A DNA stretch of 28,744 nucleotides. Origin: a virus. The first letter of the stretch is position 1. Each line of letters opens with the position of its first letter. Below the pieces are notes generated by a model, which worked only from the letters and a program-made list of their open reading frames with translations, searched no databases and was not told the origin of the DNA. This document shows positions 1-5,907 of this stretch, piece by piece. The translations under genes and the position numbers were made by a program. The DNA lies in the IMG/VR virus record IMGVR_UViG_3300027963_000255, positions 1 through 28,744 of that record; one strand, 5' to 3'.

Positions 1-1
1 A

Positions 2-433
2 AAAAAAACCCGTCGGGTAACCTGTCCTTATGGAACAACTGGGAGTCAGTGGACTTCAGGTTGGCATCAGGGTGTGGACATTGGTGCACCTGTTGGCGAT
101 CCGGTCTTTGCCGCCGCCAATGGAGTAGTTGTCGGTGTCGGTATTTGGGGTTCTAGCTTTGGCAAGTTCTCGCCAGTCATCAAGCATGGCAAGTGGTACA
201 CAATTTATGCACATGTGGAAAAGTCTTATGTGCGTAAGGGTGACAAAGTGAAGCTTGGCCAGCACATTGCTGATGTTGGTGTTGAAGGTAACAGTGGCGG
301 TCCACATCTGCACTTTGAAATTCAAGACAAGGGTTATTGGACTCCTGGTGGTTCGAAGAACCCCAAATTCTTGTTGGCTTACACTGGCAAGAATCCGTTG
401 CGTAAGATCTTTCACAAGTTAGGAAATAAGTAA
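2..433 (+). CDS. M23 (LytM-type) peptidase, phage endolysin, 5' truncated by the window
   Basis: The frame is open from the first bases of the window, so the true start lies upstream. The translation carries both zinc-binding signatures of M23 metallopeptidases: the HxxxD motif (HQGVDIGAP, nt 65-91) and the HxH motif (PHLHFEI, nt 302-322). A GTG at 74 would exclude the first metal-binding His, so it is not the start. M23 enzymes cut peptide cross-links of peptidoglycan; next to a holin-like gene this one most likely acts as the endolysin, though a tail-associated lysin is possible. The stop overlaps the next start (TAATG at 431-435), so the two genes are probably co-translated. Residues before the window cannot be judged. 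Confidence 0.9.
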   Translation, partial: KKTRRVTCPYGTTGSQWTSGWHQGVDIGAPVGDPVFAAANGVVVGVGIWGSSFGKFSPVIKHGKWYTIYAHVEKSYVRKGDKVKLGQHIADVGVEGNSGGPHLHFEIQDKGYWTPGGSKNPKFLLAYTGKNPLRKIFHKLGNK

Positions 434-633
434 TGAACCCTAAAATTGTTGCTGCTTTGGGCACGTATGGTCGTGCCTTGTTGGCTTGTTTGATTGCCGA
501 GATTGCTATCTCTGGTGTTCCTGTAACTAATGCTGATGTTTCCCGTCTGGGTCATGCCGTGTGGGTGGCTTTTGTGCCAGTTATTATTCGTGCATTAAAC
601 CCTAATGATTCTGCTTACGGTGTCAGTGAGTAG
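433..633 (+). CDS. Small holin-like membrane protein
   Basis: A 66-aa protein starting at an ATG that overlaps the endolysin stop by one base. Residues about 8-28 form a hydrophobic Ala/Leu/Ile-rich segment and residues 43-54 (HAVWVAFVPVII) form a second one, followed by ALNPNDSAYG. From memory, that ending is frequent in small actinophage proteins annotated as holins. Holins form membrane lesions that release the endolysin. Size, hydrophobicity and position all fit, but the family call rests on context. The gene is followed directly by a strong terminator, so it is the last gene of its transcript. Confidence 0.65.
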   Translation: MNPKIVAALGTYGRALLACLIAEIAISGVPVTNADVSRLGHAVWVAFVPVIIRALNPNDSAYGVSE

Positions 634-669
634 CCTTTAGAAGCCCACACAGCCCCTCTGGGACGTTTT

Positions 670-706
670 GACCCTGCTCTGGTACTTGTACTAGGGTGGG
701 GTCTTT
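670..706 (+). terminator. Rho-independent terminator after the lysis genes
   Basis: A 16-bp stem (670-685 with 688-703) encloses a 2-nt apex. All 16 positions pair on the plus-strand RNA, four of them as G-U wobbles, and a short T-run (TCTTTT) follows. It lies 36 bp after the holin-like stop. The wobbles would be A-C mismatches on the other strand, so it is built for the rightward transcript. Confidence 0.75.
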
Positions 707-755
707 TCGTCGTTCCTAGGGGCTTACAGCGCGTTTTACGGGGGTACAAAAAAGA

Positions 756-795
756 ACTCACACATGAATACCCATAGGGCAACAGAGGTGTGAGT
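756..795 (+). other. Conserved-looking stem-loop between two terminators
   Basis: ACTCACAC (756-763) pairs perfectly with GTGTGAGT (788-795). The 24-nt loop contains a short CCC-ATA-GGG hairpin (771-779). There is no T-run after it and no open frame through it. It could be part of a small untranslated RNA or an mRNA 3'-end element. It sits in the gene-free stretch 634-1049, which otherwise holds two terminators, a second hairpin, a triple repeat and a promoter. Confidence 0.4.
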
Positions 796-853
796 CCGGG
801 CAGAGAAAGCTATTCCTAGGAAACTCACTCTAAATCAACAGTACCATATACTA

Positions 854-878
854 GCCACCTTCGGGTGGCCTGTTTTTT
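854..878 (+). terminator. Rho-independent terminator with UUCG loop
   Basis: GCCACC (854-859), loop TTCG, GGTGGC (864-869), then CTGTTTTTTG. A perfect 6-bp GC-rich stem with a stable UUCG tetraloop and a T-tract is a textbook intrinsic terminator. It would stop any read-through from the lysis module before the early promoter. Confidence 0.85.
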
Positions 879-887
879 GTTATACAG

Positions 888-932
888 GCACATCTCCGAT
901 GTGCTAGTACTAACTGTTACTGTTTTACTGTT
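888..932 (+). promoter_or_regulatory. Inverted repeat plus three ACTGTT direct repeats
   Basis: GCACAT-ctccg-ATGTGC (888-904) is a perfect inverted repeat, followed by three copies of ACTGTT (913-918, 919-924, 927-932). They lie about 80-125 bp upstream of the early promoter at 1014-1042 and could be operator sites. No known regulator motif was recognised. Confidence 0.35.
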
Positions 933-1013
933 TCGCTCACTATGTTCGCATTGTAATTTCAGCTTTCAAGGCTTGTCAAATTGAGATCCGACACGCCAAG
1001 GAAACCATTCAAC

Positions 1014-1042
1014 TTGCACTGTGTGCTCACTGTGTGTACATT
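1014..1042 (+). promoter_or_regulatory. Sigma70-type early promoter, possibly leaderless
   Basis: TTGCAC (1014-1019) and TACATT (1037-1042) are separated by exactly 17 bp; TACATT fits the TANNNT minus-10 pattern of actinobacterial promoters. The expected start, about 7-8 nt later, falls at 1049-1050, on the first base of the ATG proposed for the nuclease gene. No ribosome binding site precedes that ATG, which fits a leaderless transcript. Confidence 0.5.
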
Positions 1043-1049
1043 CACTCCT

Positions 1050-1256
1050 ATGGGATTACTTACAACACCAACAACAGGACACAGGTCCTTTTCATCATTC
1101 ACCTCCTGGGTCAAGTGCGGTAAAGCATGGCAGCTTGAACGGGAACTACGAGTACCGAGCGAAGGTGCATGGTACTTTGTCGGAGGGTCAGCCTTTCACC
1201 TTGCAGTAGAAAAAATTCTAAAAGGGGAAGTGGAACTAAATGTCAACAACGATTGA
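1050..1256 (+). CDS. RecB/Cas4-family PD-(D/E)XK nuclease, N-terminal piece
   Basis: A 68-aa protein carrying the N-terminal signature of phage RecB/Cas4-like exonucleases: SFSSFTSWVKCGKAWQLE (residues 13-30), then GGSAFH with the conserved His at residue 50. The catalytic Asp and Lys are absent here and are found in the next gene, in the +1 frame, overlapping by 17 bp. The two pieces together make one normal-looking nuclease, so this is either a naturally split enzyme, a programmed frameshift, or a frameshift mutation. ATG 1050 was preferred because it sits at the predicted transcription start; in-frame TTG 981 and GTG 1023/1032 are alternatives. Likely role: DNA end processing in replication or recombination. 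Confidence 0.7.
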   Translation: MGLLTTPTTGHRSFSSFTSWVKCGKAWQLERELRVPSEGAWYFVGGSAFHLAVEKILKGEVELNVNND

Positions 1257-1932
1257 ACAACTATGGCTTGAATGTTTCAACGAGTGCATCGGGTCCGAAG
1301 AGACACGACATGGCACTAACGCTATCGACTGGAAAGCCGGTGGACGCAAGTCTAAAGAATGGCCAGACAAAGAGAACGGTGACTGGTGGGCTAAGAAAGG
1401 TCCAGAGATGCTCGCCAAGTTTGTTGAACTGTGGAAGCAGTCAGGCTGGCAGCCTTGGATAACACCCGAAGGAATACCAGCCATCGAACTGGAACTAAAC
1501 ATTCCCTACGGTGAAGTCCTCATCAAGGCTTATGTTGATCTGATTGCTGTCACTCCTGATGGCGAACTGGTCATTGTGGACTGGAAGACCGGGGCCAACA
1601 TGCCAAGCAATGCTATGCAGCTAGGTTTGTATGCTTCTAGTTTTGAACAACAGTTTGGTATCAAGCCAGCCGCAGGGTTTTATTACAATGCTCGTGCCGC
1701 AGAGTTTCAGCCTGCTGAAGGGTTTGACCTGTGGACACCAGCATTGTTTACGGAACTGTTTCGCCAGTTTGAGTTCTCTGTACAGAACAAAATTTTTCTA
1801 CCCAACCTTGGCATGATGTGTAAGTCATGCTCGGTGTCAGACTATTGTCATGCTAACAATGGCGAGTTTGCACCAATGGTTGATCCGCTTTACGCAATAG
1901 CACAACAAACAACAACAGAAGAAGGAAAGTAA
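1240..1932 (+). CDS. RecB/Cas4-family PD-(D/E)XK nuclease, catalytic piece
   Basis: A 230-aa protein with the catalytic core of the family: Asp100 in IKAYVDLIAV, then VIVDWKTG (Asp114 and Lys116), then a QLGLY element at 127-131 typical of RecB motif QxxxY. Near the C-terminus three cysteines (C194, C197, C203) resemble the cluster that binds iron-sulfur in Cas4 and AddB nucleases; the fourth, N-terminal Cys could be C23 of the preceding piece. A stop codon (1237-1239) lies just before its ATG in the same frame, and AAGGGG at 1222-1227 offers a ribosome site, so it can be translated on its own. The enzyme is expected to degrade or resect DNA, in partnership with the upstream piece. Confidence 0.8.
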   Translation: MSTTIEQLWLECFNECIGSEETRHGTNAIDWKAGGRKSKEWPDKENGDWWAKKGPEMLAKFVELWKQSGWQPWITPEGIPAIELELNIPYGEVLIKAYVDLIAVTPDGELVIVDWKTGANMPSNAMQLGLYASSFEQQFGIKPAAGFYYNARAAEFQPAEGFDLWTPALFTELFRQFEFSVQNKIFLPNLGMMCKSCSVSDYCHANNGEFAPMVDPLYAIAQQTTTEEGK

Positions 1933-1933
1933 C

Positions 1934-2386
1934 ATGTCAGAGAAGAACTATGTCGTTAATGTGAAGACAAAGCTTGGAACAATTTTCACAGTTCGTGGCG
2001 ATACTGCTGCCGAATTGAACAGCAACATCAAGGATGTTGTAGAGAATAGCTCTAACGAATTTGTGTCTGCACTAGAAGAACTACTCCTCGGTACTACCAT
2101 CGGTACTGCCGTTACTGTGCAGACTGCCCCACCTGCAACCAGCAATCCGGTAGATGTAGTAGTTGCCGCTGTTGGCGGTACAGTCATCAGTGCACCAGCA
2201 CCAACGTATGCACCTGCACCAGTAGCAGTGCCAGAGCAAGGTAACCACAGTGTTGCACCACCATGTGCACACGGTACACGTACCTTTGTTCAGGCTGCAC
2301 CGGGTTCGGGTAAGACTTGGAAGGCTTGGATGTGTCCACAGCCTAAGGGTGCTACTGACAAGTGCGACCCGCAGTGGATTAAGTAG
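1934..2386 (+). CDS. Conserved phage protein with C-terminal zinc-ribbon-like motif
   Basis: A 150-aa protein with an AGGAAAG ribosome site just upstream of its ATG. The N-terminal 60 residues look folded, a central Ala/Pro/Val-rich linker spans about residues 64-105, and the C-terminal part carries CAHGTR, WMCPQPK and KCDPQW. From memory, this Cys/His arrangement recurs in actinophage proteins encoded next to the RecB-type nuclease, some thought to bind single-stranded DNA. A metal-binding tail on a flexible linker would suit nucleic-acid binding, but no function is established. It lies two bases after the nuclease gene, so the two are probably co-expressed. Confidence 0.7.
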   Translation: MSEKNYVVNVKTKLGTIFTVRGDTAAELNSNIKDVVENSSNEFVSALEELLLGTTIGTAVTVQTAPPATSNPVDVVVAAVGGTVISAPAPTYAPAPVAVPEQGNHSVAPPCAHGTRTFVQAAPGSGKTWKAWMCPQPKGATDKCDPQWIK

Positions 2387-2392
2387 GTCGTT

Positions 2393-2617
2393 GTGACTGT
2401 ACGCAAAGGGACGATTGTTCATCCTGCTGCGTTCGACATTGTTCTCAAGTTGAAAGATGGCTGGGGTTTTACGTATGAGGATCTCAGCCATCTTCTTGGG
2501 GTGACACCTAGTCGGGTGCAACAGATTGTTTTACATCAACGCCGGAAAGGACAAACGGATGCTAACTATCGCACAAGCGGCGAACAAACAAAAGAGTGGG
2601 GCAGCGTTACTTCCTGA
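2393..2617 (+). CDS. Small helix-turn-helix DNA-binding protein
   Basis: A 74-aa protein from GTG 2393. Residues about 28-46 (YEDLSHLLGVTPSRVQQIV) form a clear helix-turn-helix resembling sigma region 4. The last 20 residues overlap the start of the following ATPase gene in another frame and are less convincing as folded protein. It probably binds DNA or regulates the replication operon. The start is uncertain because no strong ribosome site is visible, but it follows the previous stop by 6 bp. Confidence 0.6.
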   Translation: MTVRKGTIVHPAAFDIVLKLKDGWGFTYEDLSHLLGVTPSRVQQIVLHQRRKGQTDANYRTSGEQTKEWGSVTS

Positions 2618-3386
2618 CCTTTTCCCTAACCTTGCCAACAATGGTGTGAGGTTTCGTAGAGGTCAAGTAACAATGATTGCTGGTCAACCAAACTCAGGTA
2701 AGTCTTTGCTGGCTTTGTATTATGCGGTTCGTGCAGGAGTACCCACCTTGTACATTAGTGCAGATACGGACGCTTACACTACTGCTATTCGTGCTGCTGC
2801 TGTAGTGACTGGTTCTACCGTGAATACGGTTGAGGAAGCTTTCACGTCAGGTAACGGCTACGACTTTTACCAGGATGAACTGGCAACATTGAAACATTTA
2901 CAGTTCAGCTTCGACCCATCACCCACTTTGGATGACATTCAGTTGTCGGTGCAGGCGTATGGTGAAGCGTTCGGTGAATACCCACACCTACTCATTATCG
3001 ACAACTTGCTAAACATTGCTGCGTTACACGACAACGAGTGGACGGGTATGCGTGACATTGCCAAGGCCATGCACCATGTTGCCCGTGAGACAGAAGCAGC
3101 AGTGTTCCTGTTGCACCACACTTCTGAGGGTGAAGGTAGACCGGAACTACCACCAAGTCGTAAGAGTATTCAGGGCAAGATTAGTCAGTTGCCTGAAATG
3201 ATTCTGACGGTAGCTTTGGATCATGAAACGTCCGAGTATCGGGTTGCTTGTGTAAAGAACAGGTTTGCTAAGAACTCGGCGAGTGGTGCAGATTACACAA
3301 CGTTGCATGCTGATGCTTCTCGTATGACTTTGTACAACGATAGGCAGTCTGTTCGGGTTGCAGAATTTTGGAGAAACATAACATGA
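2559..3386 (+). CDS. RecA/DnaB-like P-loop ATPase, putative replicative helicase
   Basis: A 275-aa protein with Walker A (AGQPNSGKS, residues 41-49), Walker B (HLLIIDN, 143-149) and an LLHHTSEGEG element (184-193) like the post-Walker-B motif of DnaB helicases. There is no DnaB N-terminal domain, so it is the single ATPase core seen in many actinophage helicases annotated as DnaB-like or RecA-like. ATG 2559 was chosen because GGAAAGGA (2543-2550) lies 8 bp upstream; an in-frame TTG at 2526 is less likely. It probably unwinds DNA at the phage fork together with the split primase downstream. Its stop overlaps the resolvase start (ATGA). Confidence 0.8.
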   Translation: MLTIAQAANKQKSGAALLPDLFPNLANNGVRFRRGQVTMIAGQPNSGKSLLALYYAVRAGVPTLYISADTDAYTTAIRAAAVVTGSTVNTVEEAFTSGNGYDFYQDELATLKHLQFSFDPSPTLDDIQLSVQAYGEAFGEYPHLLIIDNLLNIAALHDNEWTGMRDIAKAMHHVARETEAAVFLLHHTSEGEGRPELPPSRKSIQGKISQLPEMILTVALDHETSEYRVACVKNRFAKNSASGADYTTLHADASRMTLYNDRQSVRVAEFWRNIT

Positions 3387-3748
3387 CCAGTCCACAGAAA
3401 AGAGCTAGACAGCGCGGCTCACTTTTTGAGACTTCAGTCCTGAAGTGGATTCGTGACCAAGGATTCCTATCAGAACGTCTAGCCAAAGCAGGCAAAGATG
3501 ATGAAGGTGACATAGTGATGTTTGTTGCCGGACAGCCCTACGTACTAGAACTTAAAGCAACAGCAAAGCTAGACCTGCCACAGTATTGGCGTGAAGCCAC
3601 TACCGAAGCAGCCAACTATCAGAAGGCACGTGGCCTGAAAGACACACCGCCAGCGTATGTGATTGTGAAGCGTAGGCAGGCAAGTATTGACCAGGCATGG
3701 GTGGTACAAACCCTAGAGCAGTGGATTGGACAAGAAAAAGATGGCTAG
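3383..3748 (+). CDS. Holliday-junction-resolvase-like (Hjc-type) nuclease
   Basis: A 121-aa protein. The order RGSLFETSVLKWI (Glu16), AGKDDEGDI (Asp43) and VLELKAT (Glu56, Lys58) is the E...D...ExK signature of Hjc-type resolvases in the PD-(D/E)XK superfamily. It would cut branched recombination or replication intermediates before packaging. The ATG overlaps the previous stop by 4 bp and follows a GGAGAA ribosome site. The 3' end overlaps the methyltransferase start by 8 bp. A general VRR-type nuclease is an alternative. Confidence 0.75.
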   Translation: MTSPQKRARQRGSLFETSVLKWIRDQGFLSERLAKAGKDDEGDIVMFVAGQPYVLELKATAKLDLPQYWREATTEAANYQKARGLKDTPPAYVIVKRRQASIDQAWVVQTLEQWIGQEKDG

Positions 3749-4364
3749 ATTTGTTTCCCTATTCGCCGGTGTTGGCGGATTTGATTTAGGTTTAGAAAAA
3801 GCAGGACACACCTGTGTCGGACAAGTTGAGATTGACAAGAACGCTCGGGCAATCCTTGAGCGACACTGGCCGAATGTGCCAAAGCATGATGACGTACAAA
3901 CAGCAATAGATTGGGCAAACGAAAATGAACTCACAGGAACAGTTGACCTTGTTGTCGGAGGATTCCCCTGCCAAGACCTTAGTGTTGCAGGAAAAAGAGC
4001 TGGCTTGGCTGGCAAACGATCTGGACTATTCTTTGACGCACTTGCTTTCGCGCAAAGTGTCAAAGCAAAAACTATCCTCTTGGAAAATGTGCCAGGACTT
4101 CTATCAAGCAACCAAGGACGCGATTTCGGACAACTCCTCACTGAACTGGCCGACGCAGGGTATAGCAACATCGAATGGCGTGTTCTTAATTCGCAGTTCT
4201 TCGGAGTCGCGCAGCGACGCAGACGAGTGTTCATTGTCGCAAGTGTTGGAACAGAACCCTTCCGTCAAATACTCTCTGAGTGCGAAGGCAGTGCAAGGGA
4301 TTATTCGCAGAGCCGAGAGGCGTGGCAAGACACTTCCGTCTCAGTTGGATCAGGCGTTGCGTAA
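3741..4364 (+). CDS. DNA cytosine-C5 methyltransferase, N-terminal piece (motifs I-VIII)
   Basis: A 207-aa protein with the ordered motifs of C5-cytosine methyltransferases: SAM-binding FAGVGGFDLGLE (residues 8-19), catalytic GGFPCQDLS with Cys77, ENV at 115-117 and QRRRR at 158-162. It stops after motif VIII; motifs IX and X follow in another frame in the gene at 4364-4930, whose ATG overlaps this stop (TAATG). The product alone should bind SAM but lack the target-recognition part, so the two polypeptides probably assemble, as in the known two-subunit enzyme M.AquI. Phage methyltransferases usually protect DNA against host restriction. From base 3925 onward the same DNA also encodes another protein in the +1 frame. 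Confidence 0.85.
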   Translation: MARFVSLFAGVGGFDLGLEKAGHTCVGQVEIDKNARAILERHWPNVPKHDDVQTAIDWANENELTGTVDLVVGGFPCQDLSVAGKRAGLAGKRSGLFFDALAFAQSVKAKTILLENVPGLLSSNQGRDFGQLLTELADAGYSNIEWRVLNSQFFGVAQRRRRVFIVASVGTEPFRQILSECEGSARDYSQSREAWQDTSVSVGSGVA

Positions 4365-4398
4365 TGTGGTTTATCAAAACAGTAAGGTCGGGGGCTAG
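3925..4398 (+). CDS. Overprinted ORF inside the methyltransferase gene, conserved phage family
   Basis: A 157-aa frame shifted +1 relative to the methyltransferase and lying almost wholly inside it. It does not look like random shadow sequence: from memory, its SEDSPAKT start (residues 11-18), the SSWKMCQ...WPTQG middle (51-79) and especially SLSAKAVQGIIRRAERRG (117-134) match a family of phage proteins containing LSxRAxxGILRRAxxRGxxLP, encoded with or fused to cytosine methyltransferases. In other phages, as I recall, that segment runs on in one frame into FVK...PTLN...LQGFPD, which here is the next gene, a further +1 away. Whether it is translated is unproven: no clear ribosome site precedes ATG 3925. 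Function unknown. Confidence 0.5.
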   Translation: MNSQEQLTLLSEDSPAKTLVLQEKELAWLANDLDYSLTHLLSRKVSKQKLSSWKMCQDFYQATKDAISDNSSLNWPTQGIATSNGVFLIRSSSESRSDADECSLSQVLEQNPSVKYSLSAKAVQGIIRRAERRGKTLPSQLDQALRNVVYQNSKVGG

Positions 4399-4930
4399 GG
4401 ATGCTGAAGGCAATCTTCCACCAGAAGTTTGGGCGCACCAGCCAGTGAGTCCTACATTAAACATTTTTGACAACACTGGTGAATCACGTGCCACAGTGTT
4501 AATTATTGAAACACCTGTCCTCATGCGAGGTCGCGAAGGTAAAGACGGTGGCGGTAAGGGTCCTCTGCTTAGTGAGGACATTAGCTTAACTATCGCTACA
4601 GCAAATGATCAGGTTTTGTTTACAGCAGGAGAGGTAACAGAAGTGCCAGTATTTCCAATACAGTCCACTGTGATTGGTAGGCAAGACCACAACGGCCCAC
4701 AAGGAAAAGGATACGGAATGGAAACAGACCCAATGTTTACATTAGACAGGGCTGGTGCACACGGTGTTGCTACTGAAGCAGTCGTGCGCCGGTTGACACC
4801 GACAGAGTGTGAACGGTTGCAAGGTTTCCCTGACGGCTGGACTGAAGACCAAGCTGACAGTCACCGCTACAAGCAGATGGGTAACGCTGTGACTGTCAAT
4901 GTGATTGAGTGGATTGGGGCGAGGTTATGA
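4364..4930 (+). CDS. DNA cytosine-C5 methyltransferase, C-terminal piece (target recognition, motifs IX-X)
   Basis: A 188-aa protein starting MWFIKTVRS at an ATG that shares its A with the TAA of the N-terminal piece. It contains the variable region (SPTLNIFDNT, nt about 4447-4476), then motif IX (RRLTPTECERLQGFPDGW) and motif X (YKQMGNAVTVNVIEWIG). These complete the enzyme begun at 3741. The frame is also open upstream to 4280, but the region before 4364 looks like shadow. From memory, in related phages this part is continuous with the ORF overprinted at 3925-4398, so a single-base indel between about 4345 and 4372 may have changed the arrangement. Its 3' end overlaps the primase start. Confidence 0.8.
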   Translation: MWFIKTVRSGARDAEGNLPPEVWAHQPVSPTLNIFDNTGESRATVLIIETPVLMRGREGKDGGGKGPLLSEDISLTIATANDQVLFTAGEVTEVPVFPIQSTVIGRQDHNGPQGKGYGMETDPMFTLDRAGAHGVATEAVVRRLTPTECERLQGFPDGWTEDQADSHRYKQMGNAVTVNVIEWIGARL

Positions 4931-5295
4931 TGACTACCGAAGACAAACCCGACCTGACACTTGTACTTGAAGAGTACGGTGCACAAATACCCAACAAGCA
5001 CGGCTACATTTCAATACGGTGCATTTTGCACGACGATACGCAAGCCAGTGCAACAGTGAACGTAGATAAGCAACGCTACCATTGTTTCGTATGCCAGTTC
5101 GATGGTGATGTTTATGCAGTGGTACAACATAAAGAAGGATTAGGATTTAGGGATGCTGTCGCAAGAGCAGAGATTATTACTAACGGAAACCGCAAACAAG
5201 TATCATCAGGGGGTGGATCATCAAACGGCCTCTTACCTGCAAGGGCGAGGAATAACAAAGGAGGCCGCCGCTACGTTCCTCCTCGGTACAGTTAG
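4927..5295 (+). CDS. DNA primase, CHC2 zinc-finger piece
   Basis: A 122-aa protein with C32-x2-H35-x17-C53-x2-C56, the zinc ribbon of bacterial-type primases, followed by GDVYAVV and the usual helix (LGFRDAVARAE). The zinc domain recognises template DNA. The C-terminal 40 residues are Gly/Arg-rich and end GGRRYVPPRYS; from memory, this ending is common to actinophage primase N-terminal proteins, so the frame seems real to its stop. It overlaps the Toprim gene by 143 bp in the +1 frame. ATG 4927 and ATG 4930 are both possible starts; the first overlaps the previous stop (ATGA). Confidence 0.85.
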   Translation: MMTTEDKPDLTLVLEEYGAQIPNKHGYISIRCILHDDTQASATVNVDKQRYHCFVCQFDGDVYAVVQHKEGLGFRDAVARAEIITNGNRKQVSSGGGSSNGLLPARARNNKGGRRYVPPRYS

Positions 5296-5788
5296 TGACC
5301 CTGCGCCGGGACATGAACACGCTGTTGGCTGTTTGTCTATTCCTTACCGCACTCCCGCTGGTGTTGTTGGTATTAAGTTTAGGAAGGTTGACGGTGGTAG
5401 CCCTAAGTATTTGTGGCCGACTGGGCAGAAGGTTGGCATGTTTAATGTGGTCGATTTGCATGTGGCTTCACCTGTGATTGCTATTTGTGAGGGCGAACTG
5501 GATACGTTGGTCATGTCTGAACTGGTGGGTGTTCCTGCTGTCGGTATTGCTGGCGTTAGCCAGTGGAAGCAGCATTTTCCTAAAATGTTTGAGGGCTTTG
5601 ATCGGATAGTAATTTTTGCCGATAACGATTTGAAAGAGAATGGTAGTAATCCGGGTATGGAGTTGGCGAAGCGTATCAAGGAAGATCTTGATAAAGCTGT
5701 GGTGATTTCGTTGCCCGGCAATAAGGATGTGAATCAAGTGTTTTTTGAGGATGGTCCTGACTGGTTGAAGGAAAGGGCAATGGGATGA
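5153..5788 (+). CDS. DNA primase, Toprim catalytic piece
   Basis: A 211-aa protein starting inside the zinc-finger gene in the +1 frame. It begins with a DnaG-like helical region (ASYLQGRGITKEAAATFLLG, residues 26-45), followed by the Toprim motifs: ICEGELDTL with Glu113, and IFADNDLKENGSNPG with the D157-x-D159 pair that binds magnesium. It should make RNA primers together with the upstream zinc piece and the ATPase at 2559. The DnaB-binding C-terminal domain of bacterial DnaG is absent. Its end overlaps the following mini-gene by 4 bp. Confidence 0.85.
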   Translation: MLSQEQRLLLTETANKYHQGVDHQTASYLQGRGITKEAAATFLLGTVSDPAPGHEHAVGCLSIPYRTPAGVVGIKFRKVDGGSPKYLWPTGQKVGMFNVVDLHVASPVIAICEGELDTLVMSELVGVPAVGIAGVSQWKQHFPKMFEGFDRIVIFADNDLKENGSNPGMELAKRIKEDLDKAVVISLPGNKDVNQVFFEDGPDWLKERAMG

Positions 5789-5907
5789 GCGACTGTGAAA
5801 GTTTGCATGATTGGGTTCTAGAGTCTGACGATGAAAACGAATGGACCATTTGTTGCATGTGCGGAACAAAGTCCTATTTTGTAGTAAAGCCAGGGGAGTT
5901 ACAGTGA
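5785..5907 (+). CDS. 40-aa zinc-ribbon-like mini-protein
   Basis: ATG 5785 overlaps the primase stop (ATGA), and the stop overlaps the next start (GTGA), so the frame is locked between two genes with no spare base. The product is acidic in its first half and has a CCMCG cluster near residue 23, with one further Cys at residue 4. It is likely to bind metal. Function unknown. The tight overlaps on both sides argue that it is a real gene. Confidence 0.65.
   Translation: MSDCESLHDWVLESDDENEWTICCMCGTKSYFVVKPGELQ

Noticed and set aside
2299-2325. Walker A-like APGSGKTW in the protein at 1934-2386
   Set aside because: It sits in the Cys/His C-terminal region with no Walker B and no ATPase fold; the surrounding pattern is a zinc-ribbon-like tail.
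4250-4364. Programmed -1 frameshift to join the methyltransferase pieces
   Set aside because: I found no X XXY YYZ slippery heptamer ahead of the TAA; the TAATG overlap offers a simpler coupled restart.
5153-5295. Programmed -1 frameshift in the primase
   Set aside because: The domain change needs a +1 (or -2) shift, so a standard -1 site cannot explain it.
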